Below, piece by piece: positions 31,985 to 40,876 of a DNA stretch of 64,000 bases. Positions within the stretch are counted from its first letter, which is position 1. Each line of letters opens with the position of its first letter. The notes beneath the pieces are model-generated. The model worked only from the letters and a program-made list of their open reading frames with translations, searched no databases and was not told where the DNA came from. Made by a program: the position numbers and the translations under genes. The DNA is from Enterovibrio nigricans DSM 22720 (GTDB taxonomy: Bacteria; Pseudomonadota; Gammaproteobacteria; Enterobacterales; Vibrionaceae). The DNA lies in NCBI RefSeq assembly GCF_900167155.1, contig NZ_FUXU01000002.1:115757-179756 (forward strand), read 5' to 3'.

Positions 31985-33124
31985 TTACAGTTTTAAACTC
32001 AGCAATCGCGCTACGTTGGCTGCGGTGTTTTCAACATTCACCGCGCCTTCGCGAAGGGCTTCTTCCAGAGAAACCGAACGTGGCACCACGCTGAATACGG
32101 CATCGATACCGTGCTCATGTACGATATCAACATCGTTAGACAGGCAGCCCGCAATGCCAATGACTGGCAGGTTGAACTGCTTAGCACAACGCGCCACACC
32201 GATTGGCGTTTTACCGTGAACAGTTTGACTGTCCATGCGGCCTTCACCGGTGATCACCAGATCGGCGTCTTTCAGTTGTTCTGACAAATTCACCGCGTCC
32301 ATTACAATGTTGATGCCAGGACGAAGGTCAGCATTGAAGATACCCATCAACGCTGCTCCCATGCCACCAGCAGCGCCGGCACCCGCATTGTTTTTTACAT
32401 CACGACCCAGTTGCGCCGCCATTAGATCGGCGTAATGAGACAGGTTTGCGTCCAGCTTCATAACCATGCTTGGTGTCGCGCCTTTCTGCGGGCCGAAGAT
32501 GGCGGATGCGCCTTTTTCGCCGCACAACGGATTATCCACGTCGCATGCTACTTCAAGCTTAATGTCTTTCAGTAGTGCATCTATTTGTGAGCAGTCAATG
32601 GTGTATAAGGTTTCTAGTGCGCCCCCGCCGTGGCCAATACTTTTGCCCTCTTTATCCAGCAGTTTCACACCCAGAGCTTGCGCCATACCTGCGCCGCCGT
32701 CGTTGGTTGAACTGCCACCGATACCAACAATCAGATGTTTAGCACCGTACTCTATTGCGGCTTTGATCAGTTCACCTGTACCAAAACTGGTGGTGATCAA
32801 CGGGTTGCGCTGAGAAGGTGGAACCAGATGTAAGCCTGATGCCGCAGCCATTTCGATAACCGCGGTTTCTCCGTCGCCCATCAGGCCGAAGAAACCTTCT
32901 ACTGGCGTACCCAAAGGGCCGGTTACGACGACATCGATGATGCGGCCCCCGGTTGCATCAACCAACGACTGGACCGTACCTTCGCCACCGTCGGCCATTG
33001 GCAGTTTCACGATATCAGCATCAGGCATAACACGACGGAAGCCATTTTCAATTGCAACGGCAACCTCCATTGCTGACAGGCTTTCTTTATAAGAATCAGG
33101 GGCAATAACAATTTTCATCAGCAA
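31985..33124 (-). CDS. glycerate kinase (GarK/GlxK family)
   Basis: The 379-residue protein belongs to the class II glycerate 2-kinase family (GarK/GlxK), which phosphorylates D-glycerate to 2-phosphoglycerate. It opens with MKIVIAPDSYKESLSA and has MADGGEGTVQSLVDATGG, GIGGSSTNDGG and TGEGRMDSQ motifs. The start may be ATG at 33124 or two codons later at 33118. It lies 6 bases after the GntP permease and is the last gene of a permease-kinase pair controlled by the divergent-facing CdaR gene upstream. Confidence 0.93.
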   Translation of the reverse strand: MLMKIVIAPDSYKESLSAMEVAVAIENGFRRVMPDADIVKLPMADGGEGTVQSLVDATGGRIIDVVVTGPLGTPVEGFFGLMGDGETAVIEMAAASGLHLVPPSQRNPLITTSFGTGELIKAAIEYGAKHLIVGIGGSSTNDGGAGMAQALGVKLLDKEGKSIGHGGGALETLYTIDCSQIDALLKDIKLEVACDVDNPLCGEKGASAIFGPQKGATPSMVMKLDANLSHYADLMAAQLGRDVKNNAGAGAAGGMGAALMGIFNADLRPGINIVMDAVNLSEQLKDADLVITGEGRMDSQTVHGKTPIGVARCAKQFNLPVIGIAGCLSNDVDIVHEHGIDAVFSVVPRSVSLEEALREGAVNVENTAANVARLLSLKL

Positions 33125-33130
33125 TGTCCT

Positions 33131-34405
33131 TTATACAAACAGACCAAATACACCAAAGATAAGGGTAGAAATCAGCGCAATCACAAAACCAACCGCGGAT
33201 TCATAAGGGATGAGCTTCAAACGCTCTTTCATGTCCATGTGAACCGCACCGCCTGTGGCGTGGAAGAAGCTTCCGTGAGGCATATGGTCAAAGACGGTGG
33301 CACCCGCATGGATCATTGCAGCACCGGCCAAAGCCGGTACACCTAATTCAAGGATAGTGTTGGCAAATACGCTACTTGCTACGGCAGTACCTGCGGTTGT
33401 TGATGCTGTTGCCAATGACATCAGTGCACCCGAGAACGGTGCCAGCAGGTAAGAAGGCAATCCAGAAGAGGTCAAAATATCGATAAGACCGCTTTTAAGC
33501 CCTGAGTTCGCGATGATGCCTGCAAGGGTACCCGTACCCAGCAACATCACAGCGACCGGAGCCATACGGTTCAAGCCTGACACTGCAAAATGGTTGGTTT
33601 CACGGCCGCGACGCATCGCCAGTGCACCGAGCAGACCACCCAGAGGAAGAGCGATCAGTGGGTCGATGTTAATTCCAGCAATTGGGCGAAGCGCCAGCAG
33701 AGAGATTGCTACCATAGGCGCGACAATGGCTGCGCCGAATGAAGGCAGGCGGCTCATATCAACTTTTACAACTTCGTGTTCGGCAACCTTACTTCCGCGA
33801 TTAACGAGCTTTAGCGCAATAAAGTAAGCGGCTACCAGTCCAAATAAACCTGGAATAACACCTGCCGCCATCACAGAGGTGAGGGGAACGTTGAATGCGT
33901 CAGCGGCAGCAATGGCATTTGGGTTTGGCGACATCACGTTGCCGGCTTTACCGCCGCCAACCATGGCGAGCAGAATGGCCATTTTTGAAAGATCAGCGCG
34001 ACGTGCAATCGCCAGTGCAATCGGTGCAACCGTAATAACCGCAACATCCACGAATACGCCAACGGCGGTCAGAATCATGGTTGCGACTGCCAGTGCCAGA
34101 AGGGCACGGGTTTCACCGACTTTCTTAACAATGGTTTCGGCGATGGTGGTCGCGGCACCGGATTCAATCAGAACGCCAGCCAGCACACCCGCGGCAAGAA
34201 TGCGAAGTACAGCAGTCACAATGCCTTGTGCACCACCAATCATCAGTGAAACCGTGTCTGTTAGGGACACGCCGCCGACGATACCACCAACAAGCGCACC
34301 GATGATCATGCCGTACGCAGGCGGGACTTTTCTTAATATCAGGGTAATAGAAACGATTAAGGCAGCGAGGGCGCCTAGGGTGGAAACTTCGGTCATCTCA
34401 TACAT
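33131..34405 (-). CDS. GntP-family sugar-acid/glycerate permease
   Basis: The 424-residue protein is a polytopic membrane protein of the gluconate:H+ symporter (GntP) family, with about 12 hydrophobic segments and the family pattern MVGGGKAGNVMSPNPNAIA. Being paired with a glycerate kinase and a CdaR regulator, its likely substrate is glycerate or a related sugar acid, but substrate cannot be read from sequence. It is the first gene of a two-gene unit, 115 bases after cdaR on the same strand. Confidence 0.85.
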   Translation of the reverse strand: MYEMTEVSTLGALAALIVSITLILRKVPPAYGMIIGALVGGIVGGVSLTDTVSLMIGGAQGIVTAVLRILAAGVLAGVLIESGAATTIAETIVKKVGETRALLALAVATMILTAVGVFVDVAVITVAPIALAIARRADLSKMAILLAMVGGGKAGNVMSPNPNAIAAADAFNVPLTSVMAAGVIPGLFGLVAAYFIALKLVNRGSKVAEHEVVKVDMSRLPSFGAAIVAPMVAISLLALRPIAGINIDPLIALPLGGLLGALAMRRGRETNHFAVSGLNRMAPVAVMLLGTGTLAGIIANSGLKSGLIDILTSSGLPSYLLAPFSGALMSLATASTTAGTAVASSVFANTILELGVPALAGAAMIHAGATVFDHMPHGSFFHATGGAVHMDMKERLKLIPYESAVGFVIALISTLIFGVFGLFV

Positions 34406-34520
34406 CTCAGCTGAAACGAAAAACTGACGGCACTTTACGCCGTCTTCGGATGAGGAGCTTTAGACAGATGTCTGAATTTACATGGGTGAAATGAAGACTA
34501 TTTTGTGCGCTTGCACAAAA

Positions 34521-35672
34521 CTAGTGGCTGCGCTGCCACTTCAAGAAGGAAAGATAGAGACTGGTTTTGTCTTCTAACTTGTTGATATCAAATAATGTAA
34601 TCTCATTAATACGTTGCAGTCGATAGCGAAGCGTATTTCGGTGAATATGCAGCTTTTCGCACGTATGAACTAAATCACAGTTTTGATCAAAATATACAGT
34701 GAGGGTTTTCAGTAAGGTGCCCCGACTGTCTTCCCCCTGCAATCGTAGCATGGGTTCTAGTAGTTGCTTGGTACGCCAATCATCTTCCGGCATGGCACTT
34801 AACAGCACTGGAAGAGTATGATCTTTGTAGTAAATCACGGTATCGCTTGGCGTGCTGGCTTCAAGGGTGGCACTTGCGGTTTGATATGAACGCGCGAGGC
34901 CTTTTAGTGTGGGGAAATAGCCACCGTAGGCAATCTGCACGCTAAATGCTTTTTGCTCGGCAATTCGTTTCAGCAGTTTTCGGACTTTCTTTTCTTCGGT
35001 TGTGCGAGACCATTCGCCATTTTCTATTGCGATAGGCTTTAACACCACAATTTCATTGCGTGACACTGACGTGATTCCGACCAGATTGTCACGCTCTGGG
35101 TATTCCAGCATGTGCACCATTTTCTGGAGGTGCTCCAGAGAAAGGGCGTCGGTTTTATTGGGAATGAGTTTGAAAAGCGTGGCCACTCTTGGCTGCTCTA
35201 GATCCAAGTCCAAGCGTTGTGCAATTGAGACGAGTTGGCCCGCATTGAGTTCTGACTCGCGGATGAGCTGTAAAACCAGCTCCTCTCGATGGCGTTTATC
35301 CCACTGCATTTGGGAGATAAATGCCGCCTGCTCAACAATAAGTTCAGCCGTCATTTTCACAAGTTCGCCAAAACTTCTTACCGTGTCTGGCTTTCCTGAA
35401 ATACCGACGACACCAATGGCAACGCCGTTAAACATGACAGGAAGATTGATACCGGGCCTGACGCCCATCAGTAGGTTTGAGGCGGCGTCATCGATTTCCA
35501 CCACACGGTTTTTTGTCAACGCTAAAAGCGCACCTTCGTGTTTTTGATGCAAACGGCTTAGATCGCCGGAGCCTATAATTAACCCCTGTTCATCCATGAC
35601 ATTGACGGAATGACCAATGATTTTCATCGTCCTTTCGACGATTTGGCGTGCGATCATGGTATTGAGTTGCAT
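34521..35672 (-). CDS. cdaR: sugar diacid utilisation regulator CdaR
   Basis: CdaR activates genes for use of glucarate, galactarate and glycerate in E. coli. The start is set at ATG 35672 (MQLNTMIARQIV), giving 383 aa, close to E. coli CdaR; the frame runs 51 codons further upstream without family similarity and would overlap yacL. N-terminal sugar-diacid recognition domain (about residues 4-135), and a C-terminal PucR-type helix-turn-helix in the HIHRNTLRYRLQRI segment. It is divergent from yacL and upstream of the permease and kinase genes it probably controls. Confidence 0.93.
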   Translation of the reverse strand: MQLNTMIARQIVERTMKIIGHSVNVMDEQGLIIGSGDLSRLHQKHEGALLALTKNRVVEIDDAASNLLMGVRPGINLPVMFNGVAIGVVGISGKPDTVRSFGELVKMTAELIVEQAAFISQMQWDKRHREELVLQLIRESELNAGQLVSIAQRLDLDLEQPRVATLFKLIPNKTDALSLEHLQKMVHMLEYPERDNLVGITSVSRNEIVVLKPIAIENGEWSRTTEEKKVRKLLKRIAEQKAFSVQIAYGGYFPTLKGLARSYQTASATLEASTPSDTVIYYKDHTLPVLLSAMPEDDWRTKQLLEPMLRLQGEDSRGTLLKTLTVYFDQNCDLVHTCEKLHIHRNTLRYRLQRINEITLFDINKLEDKTSLYLSFLKWQRSH

Positions 35673-35752
35673 TGGGTCTAAAGATCCTGAAAATGAGCTG
35701 ACTTTTAAACAGTATCTGCCAGAAGTAAGCCGATACAAACCGAGGATACTAC

Positions 35753-36130
35753 GTGGATTACGAATTTCGACGCAATACTTTAGACGACAGTTTTCATGCG
35801 GAGTTTTCCATGGGGCATGAAGCACTGGGACGTTGGTTGATTGATGAATTGGGGACCGACCACAGTGCGATTGATGAAGTATTGGACAATTTAAAACACA
35901 TCATGGAACAAGGTGGAGAGTGGAACCGCCCTGGGAAGGTATTTCATCTTCAAGTGATCCAAGAAGAAGCGCTGATTCAAGCCAATATCACCATGGAAGG
36001 CTTTGAAGAAGAAATGCCTGATCAGGATCTCCATGCCTATGATGAAGAGAGTGTGTCTCTTTGTGGACCAGAAGACCTTCTTTTGGTGCTAGAAGCATGG
36101 CAAGACTTCATTCGCCGTTACGGACGGTAA
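35753..36130 (+). CDS. yacL: YacL family protein (UPF0231)
   Basis: The 125-residue protein is a cytoplasmic, acidic protein of the YacL/UPF0231 family, starting MDYEFRRNTLDDSFHAEFSM and ending with a LLLVLEAWQDFI helix. No biochemical function is established. In E. coli it directly follows acnB; here the glycerate module lies between. It starts 80 bases from the divergent cdaR. Confidence 0.93.
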   Translation: MDYEFRRNTLDDSFHAEFSMGHEALGRWLIDELGTDHSAIDEVLDNLKHIMEQGGEWNRPGKVFHLQVIQEEALIQANITMEGFEEEMPDQDLHAYDEESVSLCGPEDLLLVLEAWQDFIRRYGR

Positions 36131-36220
36131 CTCTCTGATTTATATAACATACGGTAAAGGAGTATCGTGTGTCAAATATTTATACATTCCCTGCCTTAAA
36201 ATCTTTACGCCACTTCTTGG

Positions 36221-36238
36221 TGCACTATATTTGGTTCA
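36221..36238. promoter_or_regulatory. weaker NtrC-like site upstream of glnK
   Basis: TGCACTATATTTGGTTCA resembles the NtrC consensus TGCAC-N7-GTGCA but has an 8-base spacer and one mismatch. It lies 49 bases upstream of the better site. Confidence 0.45.
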
Positions 36239-36269
36239 TCTCACGCTTGCCTTAAAACAGTGATCTCTA

Positions 36270-36286
36270 CGCACTATATTGGTGCG
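36270..36286. promoter_or_regulatory. NtrC-binding site upstream of glnK
   Basis: CGCACTATATTGGTGCG is a 17-bp dyad matching TGCAC-N7-GTGCA with symmetric changes at the ends. It is 63 bases upstream of the sigma-54 promoter, a usual enhancer distance. Confidence 0.8.
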
Positions 36287-36348
36287 ATTTATTTTTCAAT
36301 TGATACTGAAAAATCATAATTAATTGATTATTAAATTAAAAATAATAT

Positions 36349-36363
36349 TGGCACGCGATTTGT
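36349..36363 (+). promoter_or_regulatory. sigma-54 promoter of glnK-amtB
   Basis: TGGCAC at 36349-36354 and TTGT at 36360-36363, separated by 5 bases, fit the -24/-12 consensus TGGCAC-N5-TTGC. With the NtrC-like sites upstream, this predicts induction under nitrogen limitation. Confidence 0.85.
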
Positions 36364-36373
36364 TTATTACTAA

Positions 36374-36748
<375 letters not shown>

Positions 36749-36768
36749 GGTTTGAGGGAGCAATAGAA

Positions 36769-37998
36769 ATGGAATTATCAACAACAGTAATTGAGTTGCG
36801 TTACGCACTGGATACCTTTTTCTTCTTGATATCGGGTGCATTGGTTATGTGGATGGCGGCAGGCTTCGCCATGCTAGAGGCCGGCCTTGTCCGTTCAAAG
36901 AACACCACAGAGATTTTGACGAAGAACGTTTGTTTGTATGCAATTGCTTGTACTACGTACCTGCTGGTTGGTTACAACATTATGTACGTGGATAACGGCG
37001 AAGGTGGCTGGTTGCCATCACTGGGTTTCCTCATTGGTACGCAAGGCGAAGGCGCGGATCACTCTTTAGAATCTGACTTCTTTTTCCAAGTTGTTTTCGT
37101 TGCTACCGCCATGTCAGTCGTTTCTGGTGCGGTTGCAGAGCGTATGAAATTGTGGGCTTTCCTTGTTTTTTCCGTGGTACTTACCGCGTTTATTTACCCA
37201 GTTGAAGGTTACTGGACATGGGGCGGCGGCTTCTTGTCAGAAGCGGGATTTAGCGATTTTGCTGGCTCAGGTATCGTTCACATGGCCGGTGCTGCAGCTG
37301 CTCTGGCTGGGGTATTGCTATTGGGTGCTCGTAAAGGTAAGTACGGTAAAAACGGACAAATCTACCCAATTCCAGGGTCTAACCTGCCATTAGCAACCTT
37401 GGGTACCTTTATCCTTTGGTTCGGTTGGTTTGGCTTCAACGGCGGTTCTCAGTTGATGATTTCTGACTTTGAGAATGCGACAGCGGTCGGTCAAATTTTC
37501 CTGAACACTAACGCAGCAGCAGCAGCAGGTGCAATTATTGCGCTGGTGGTGTGTAAAGCAGCGTGGGGCAAAGCTGACCTGACCATGATTTTGAACGGCG
37601 CGTTAGCGGGTTTGGTTGCGATCACCGCTGATCCACTGTCTCCGTCGCCAGTTGCGGCCATCACGGTTGGTGGTTTGGCAGGTGCGTTGGTTGTTCTGAG
37701 CATTGTCGGTTTGGACAAACTGAAAATTGATGATCCTGTTGGTGCAATCTCTGTGCACGGCACCTGTGGTTTGTTTGGTCTGTTGGCTGTGCCTTTCAGC
37801 AACGCAGATGCTACGTTCGGTGCGCAGTTGTTTGGTGCGGCGGTTATCTTCGCGTGGGTATTTGGGGCAAGCCTGTTGGTATGGGGTGTCCTGAAAATCA
37901 CCATGGGAATCCGTGTCGGTGAAGAAGAAGAACTAGAAGGTATGGATTTCCACGATTGTGGTGTAGATGCGTACCCAGAGTTTGTTAGTGTGAAATAA
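36769..37998 (+). CDS. amtB: ammonium transporter AmtB
   Basis: AmtB is the trimeric inner-membrane ammonium channel. The 409-residue protein has eleven hydrophobic segments and the family pattern FAMLEAGLVRSKN, FGWFGFNGGS and SVHGTCGLFG with the pore histidines. It has no obvious cleavable N-terminal signal like that of E. coli AmtB; the first hydrophobic segment begins around residue 16. It lies 20 bases after glnK, the conserved pair. Confidence 0.97.
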   Translation: MELSTTVIELRYALDTFFFLISGALVMWMAAGFAMLEAGLVRSKNTTEILTKNVCLYAIACTTYLLVGYNIMYVDNGEGGWLPSLGFLIGTQGEGADHSLESDFFFQVVFVATAMSVVSGAVAERMKLWAFLVFSVVLTAFIYPVEGYWTWGGGFLSEAGFSDFAGSGIVHMAGAAAALAGVLLLGARKGKYGKNGQIYPIPGSNLPLATLGTFILWFGWFGFNGGSQLMISDFENATAVGQIFLNTNAAAAAGAIIALVVCKAAWGKADLTMILNGALAGLVAITADPLSPSPVAAITVGGLAGALVVLSIVGLDKLKIDDPVGAISVHGTCGLFGLLAVPFSNADATFGAQLFGAAVIFAWVFGASLLVWGVLKITMGIRVGEEEELEGMDFHDCGVDAYPEFVSVK

Positions 37999-38021
37999 CA
38001 CGTTACAAACTATGTAAATAG

Positions 38022-38057
38022 AAAAGACCCGTGTCCTAAGGATGTGGGTCTTTTTTT
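38022..38057 (+). terminator. terminator after amtB
   Basis: Stem AAAGACCC/GGGTCTTT with a 15-base loop, followed by further T's, 24 bases after the amtB stop. Confidence 0.85.
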
Positions 38058-38079
38058 GTTCGGTTTGATCTAATTGGCG

Positions 38080-38107
38080 TTGCGCACGATGTGATGATGT
38101 GTATACT
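38080..38107 (+). promoter_or_regulatory. candidate sigma-70 promoter of fbpABC
   Basis: TTGCGC (38080-38085) and TATACT (38102-38107) are separated by 16 bases. The Fur-like site begins 9 bases downstream, over the expected start point. Confidence 0.5.
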
Positions 38108-38116
38108 AATCGGACT

Positions 38117-38135
38117 GATAAACGTTCTCATTATT
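38117..38135. promoter_or_regulatory. candidate Fur box upstream of fbpA
   Basis: GATAAACGTTCTCATTATT agrees with the 19-bp Fur consensus GATAATGATAATCATTATC at 12-13 positions, mainly in the outer arms. Its position just downstream of a good promoter fits iron repression of an iron importer. Confidence 0.5.
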
Positions 38136-38159
38136 ATTGTGGTTTGGAAGGCAGGGAAT

Positions 38160-39176
38160 ATGAAAAAAGTGCTGTCAGCATCGGCATTGGTGCTAGGAGT
38201 TATGGGTTCGGGTGTAGCGAGTGCTGCTGAAGAAGTAAATGTTTACTCTTACCGTCAACCTTTTTTGATTGAGCCAATGTTGAACGAGTTCACCAAGGAA
38301 ACTGGTATCAAAGTAAACATAAAGTTTGCTAAGAAAGGTATGGCTGAAAAAGTTGAGCAAGAAGGCGAATACAGCCCTGCTGATGTACTGCTGACCGTCG
38401 ATATCTCCCGCCTGATGGAACTGGTGAACAAAGATCTTGTTCAATCTGTTGATAGCGAAACCATCGAAGAGAACGTTCCTTCACAATACCGCGACAGCGA
38501 TGACCGCTGGTTTGCACTCACTACCCGTTCACGTGCGGTGTATTCTTCTCGTGATCGTGTAGGTCAACTGGGTGAAGAGTTTGATTACATGGATTTGGCG
38601 AAGCCTGAATTCAAAGGAAAAATCTGTACTCGCTCAGGTAAACACCCATACAATGTCTCACTGGTTTCTGCCATTATCGCCAATCACGGTGAAGCAGAGG
38701 CAAAAGCGTGGTTGGAAGGCGTAAAAGCTAACCTTGCACGTAAACCTCAAGGTAATGACCGTGGCCAAGTAAAGGCTATCTCTGAAGGTCTGTGTGACGT
38801 GTCTCTGGGTAACAGCTATTACTTAGGTAAAATGCTGGCTGACAAAGAGCAGAAGACTTGGGCTGACAGCGTTTACCTGAACTATCCTGGCCAGAAAGCC
38901 GATGGCACACACGTGAACATCAGTGGCATGGCAATGGCGAAATATGCGCCGAACAAAGAAAACGCACAAAAACTGATGGAGTTTTTGACGTCAGATAAAG
39001 CACAGCAGATGTACGCTGAAGTGAACTTTGAAGAGCCAGTGAAGCCAGGAGCAAAGCGCTCTGAGCTGGTGGCATCTTGGGGTGAATACACAGCAGATGA
39101 TCTGCCTCTTGAAACCATTGCAGAAAACCACGCGAAAGCGGTAAAACTTCTAGATGAAGTGAAGTTCGATCTGTAA
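38160..39176 (+). CDS. fbpA: ferric iron ABC transporter, substrate-binding protein
   Basis: FbpA-type periplasmic protein of a ferric-ion ABC importer. The ATG at 38160 gives 338 aa with a clear Sec signal peptide (MKKVLSASALVLGVMG, cleaved near SAA at about residue 22); the frame extends 23 codons upstream without a signal sequence. Ferric-site tyrosines are suggested by VNVYSYRQP and the YY pair in GNSYYLGKML. It heads fbpA-fbpB-fbpC, with a hairpin between A and B that would favour the binding protein. Confidence 0.94.
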   Translation: MKKVLSASALVLGVMGSGVASAAEEVNVYSYRQPFLIEPMLNEFTKETGIKVNIKFAKKGMAEKVEQEGEYSPADVLLTVDISRLMELVNKDLVQSVDSETIEENVPSQYRDSDDRWFALTTRSRAVYSSRDRVGQLGEEFDYMDLAKPEFKGKICTRSGKHPYNVSLVSAIIANHGEAEAKAWLEGVKANLARKPQGNDRGQVKAISEGLCDVSLGNSYYLGKMLADKEQKTWADSVYLNYPGQKADGTHVNISGMAMAKYAPNKENAQKLMEFLTSDKAQQMYAEVNFEEPVKPGAKRSELVASWGEYTADDLPLETIAENHAKAVKLLDEVKFDL

Positions 39177-39185
39177 TGGTGAAAA

Positions 39186-39216
39186 GAAAAGGGGGGAGTT
39201 AGATTCCCCCTTTTTG
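39186..39216 (+). terminator. attenuating hairpin between fbpA and fbpB
   Basis: Stem AAAAGGGGG/CCCCCTTTTT, 10 bases after the fbpA stop. It likely makes FbpA more abundant than the membrane components. Confidence 0.8.
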
Positions 39217-39244
39217 TAATTCTGACGCCATGATGTAGTAGGCA

Positions 39245-40876
39245 ATGTTAGAACAGAACCGTTTTTTAAAAACCAGTAGTTGGGTGTTTTCCCTGCTGCT
39301 GGTTTTGCCGATTTTGGCGATTTTTTACACCGCACTCGGTGATTCAGATGATGTCTTCGGACACCTGATGGCTACCGTGATGGGGACGTACACCCTCAAT
39401 ACCGCACTTCTTGTTGTGGGAACAGTGGTGCTCTCATTGCTCATGGGCATCCCTTCGGCTTGGTTGATGGCTCGGTATTCTTTACCTGGCGATCGATGGT
39501 TACAATGGGCTCTGGTGCTGCCTTTGGCAATGCCGGGTTACATTGTCGGCTATATCTACACCGATTGGTTTGATTACGCTGGCCCTCTTCAAATCCTGCT
39601 TCGTGACCTGACAGGCTGGACATCTGCCGCGCAATACTGGTTTCCTGATTTAAGAATATTACCGGGCGCATGTTTTGTGCTTGCCTTGGTGCTTTATCCC
39701 TATATTTACCTTCTTGCCCGTGCTTCATTTATGGAGCAAAGCACAACCTTGACGCAATCAGCACGATTGCTGGGTTGTTCGCCAATGCAAGCGTTTTGGC
39801 GTATTTCCTTGCCTTTAGCTCGTCCTGCTATTGCCGTTGGTGCTTCGCTTGTTGCGATGGAGACCCTCGGTGATTTTGGTACTGTGAGCTATTTTGCAGT
39901 AAGCACATTGACTACCGCTGTTTATGACACTTGGTTGGGGTATTCAAACCTTAACGCGGCTGCGAAGATTTCCGCGATCATGTTGATGGTTATTTTCCTT
40001 TTGATTAGCAGCGAACGTTATAGCCGACGTAAGCAAAAACTGTTTAGTCAAAATGCAGCAGCAGATAAAGTGGCCAAATTGGCTTTACGCGGAAAAACCA
40101 AATGGCTGGCCGCTATCTGGTGTTGGGGCTTGTTTTTCATCGCTTTTGCCGCGCCACTTGGTCAGCTACTCATCTATGCGTGGGGGTACCACTCTGACAG
40201 CTCTGTTGGAGATTTTGCCCAATACAGTTTTAATAGCTTGTATGTGTCAGGGGGCGCCGCCGTGATTGCGGTGTTTGTTGCGATGCTGGTGAATTTTTAC
40301 CGACGTAACATTGGATCTGCAGCGAGTAACGTACCGCTTCGGATGGCTTCATTAGGCTATGCAGTGCCGGGCACCGTATTGGCGATTGGCGTATTGATTT
40401 TCCTAACCAGTGCCGATCATATGATCAATGATATTGCAAAAGAGATGGGGTGGGGACGTCCTGGCCTTATCCTTTCAGGTTCAATCTTTGCGTTATTAAC
40501 CGCTTTTGTTGTGCGCTTTAGTGCCGTTGCAATTGGCAGTATTGAGTCTAGCCTTGCAAAAGTATCTCCGTCACTGGATATGGCCGCACGTACTATGGGC
40601 TGTAACGTGAAAGAGATGATAAAACGTGTACAATTACCCTTGATCCGTCGTGGCTGTTTGATTGCCATGCTACTGGTGTTTATTGAGTCGATGAAAGAGC
40701 TAAACGCAGCCCTTTTACTTCGTCCATTTAACTTCGAGACGCTGGCAACCTATGTGTTTAACTATGCCTCAGATGAACACCTTGAGTATGCAGCGATGCC
40801 TGCAGTATTGTTGGTGTTGGTTGGACTCGTCCCCTTAATCATGATTAACCGTTCTTTGGAGCAAAGCCACTCATGA
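39245..40876 (+). CDS. fbpB: ferric iron ABC transporter, permease
   Basis: The 543-residue protein is a double-length ABC permease with two binding-protein-dependent transport domains, about residues 50-255 and 335-535, each with the EAA-type loop (for example ARLLGCSPMQAFWRISLPLARPA and ARTMGCNVKEM). About twelve hydrophobic segments are visible. It overlaps fbpC by four bases (ATGA), indicating translational coupling. The call follows from family and neighbours. Confidence 0.93.
   Translation: MLEQNRFLKTSSWVFSLLLVLPILAIFYTALGDSDDVFGHLMATVMGTYTLNTALLVVGTVVLSLLMGIPSAWLMARYSLPGDRWLQWALVLPLAMPGYIVGYIYTDWFDYAGPLQILLRDLTGWTSAAQYWFPDLRILPGACFVLALVLYPYIYLLARASFMEQSTTLTQSARLLGCSPMQAFWRISLPLARPAIAVGASLVAMETLGDFGTVSYFAVSTLTTAVYDTWLGYSNLNAAAKISAIMLMVIFLLISSERYSRRKQKLFSQNAAADKVAKLALRGKTKWLAAIWCWGLFFIAFAAPLGQLLIYAWGYHSDSSVGDFAQYSFNSLYVSGGAAVIAVFVAMLVNFYRRNIGSAASNVPLRMASLGYAVPGTVLAIGVLIFLTSADHMINDIAKEMGWGRPGLILSGSIFALLTAFVVRFSAVAIGSIESSLAKVSPSLDMAARTMGCNVKEMIKRVQLPLIRRGCLIAMLLVFIESMKELNAALLLRPFNFETLATYVFNYASDEHLEYAAMPAVLLVLVGLVPLIMINRSLEQSHS

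Noticed and set aside
33879..34427. 182-codon plus-strand frame opposite the GntP permease
   Set aside because: Ala/Thr/Ser-rich antisense of a membrane protein with no ribosome site or family match.
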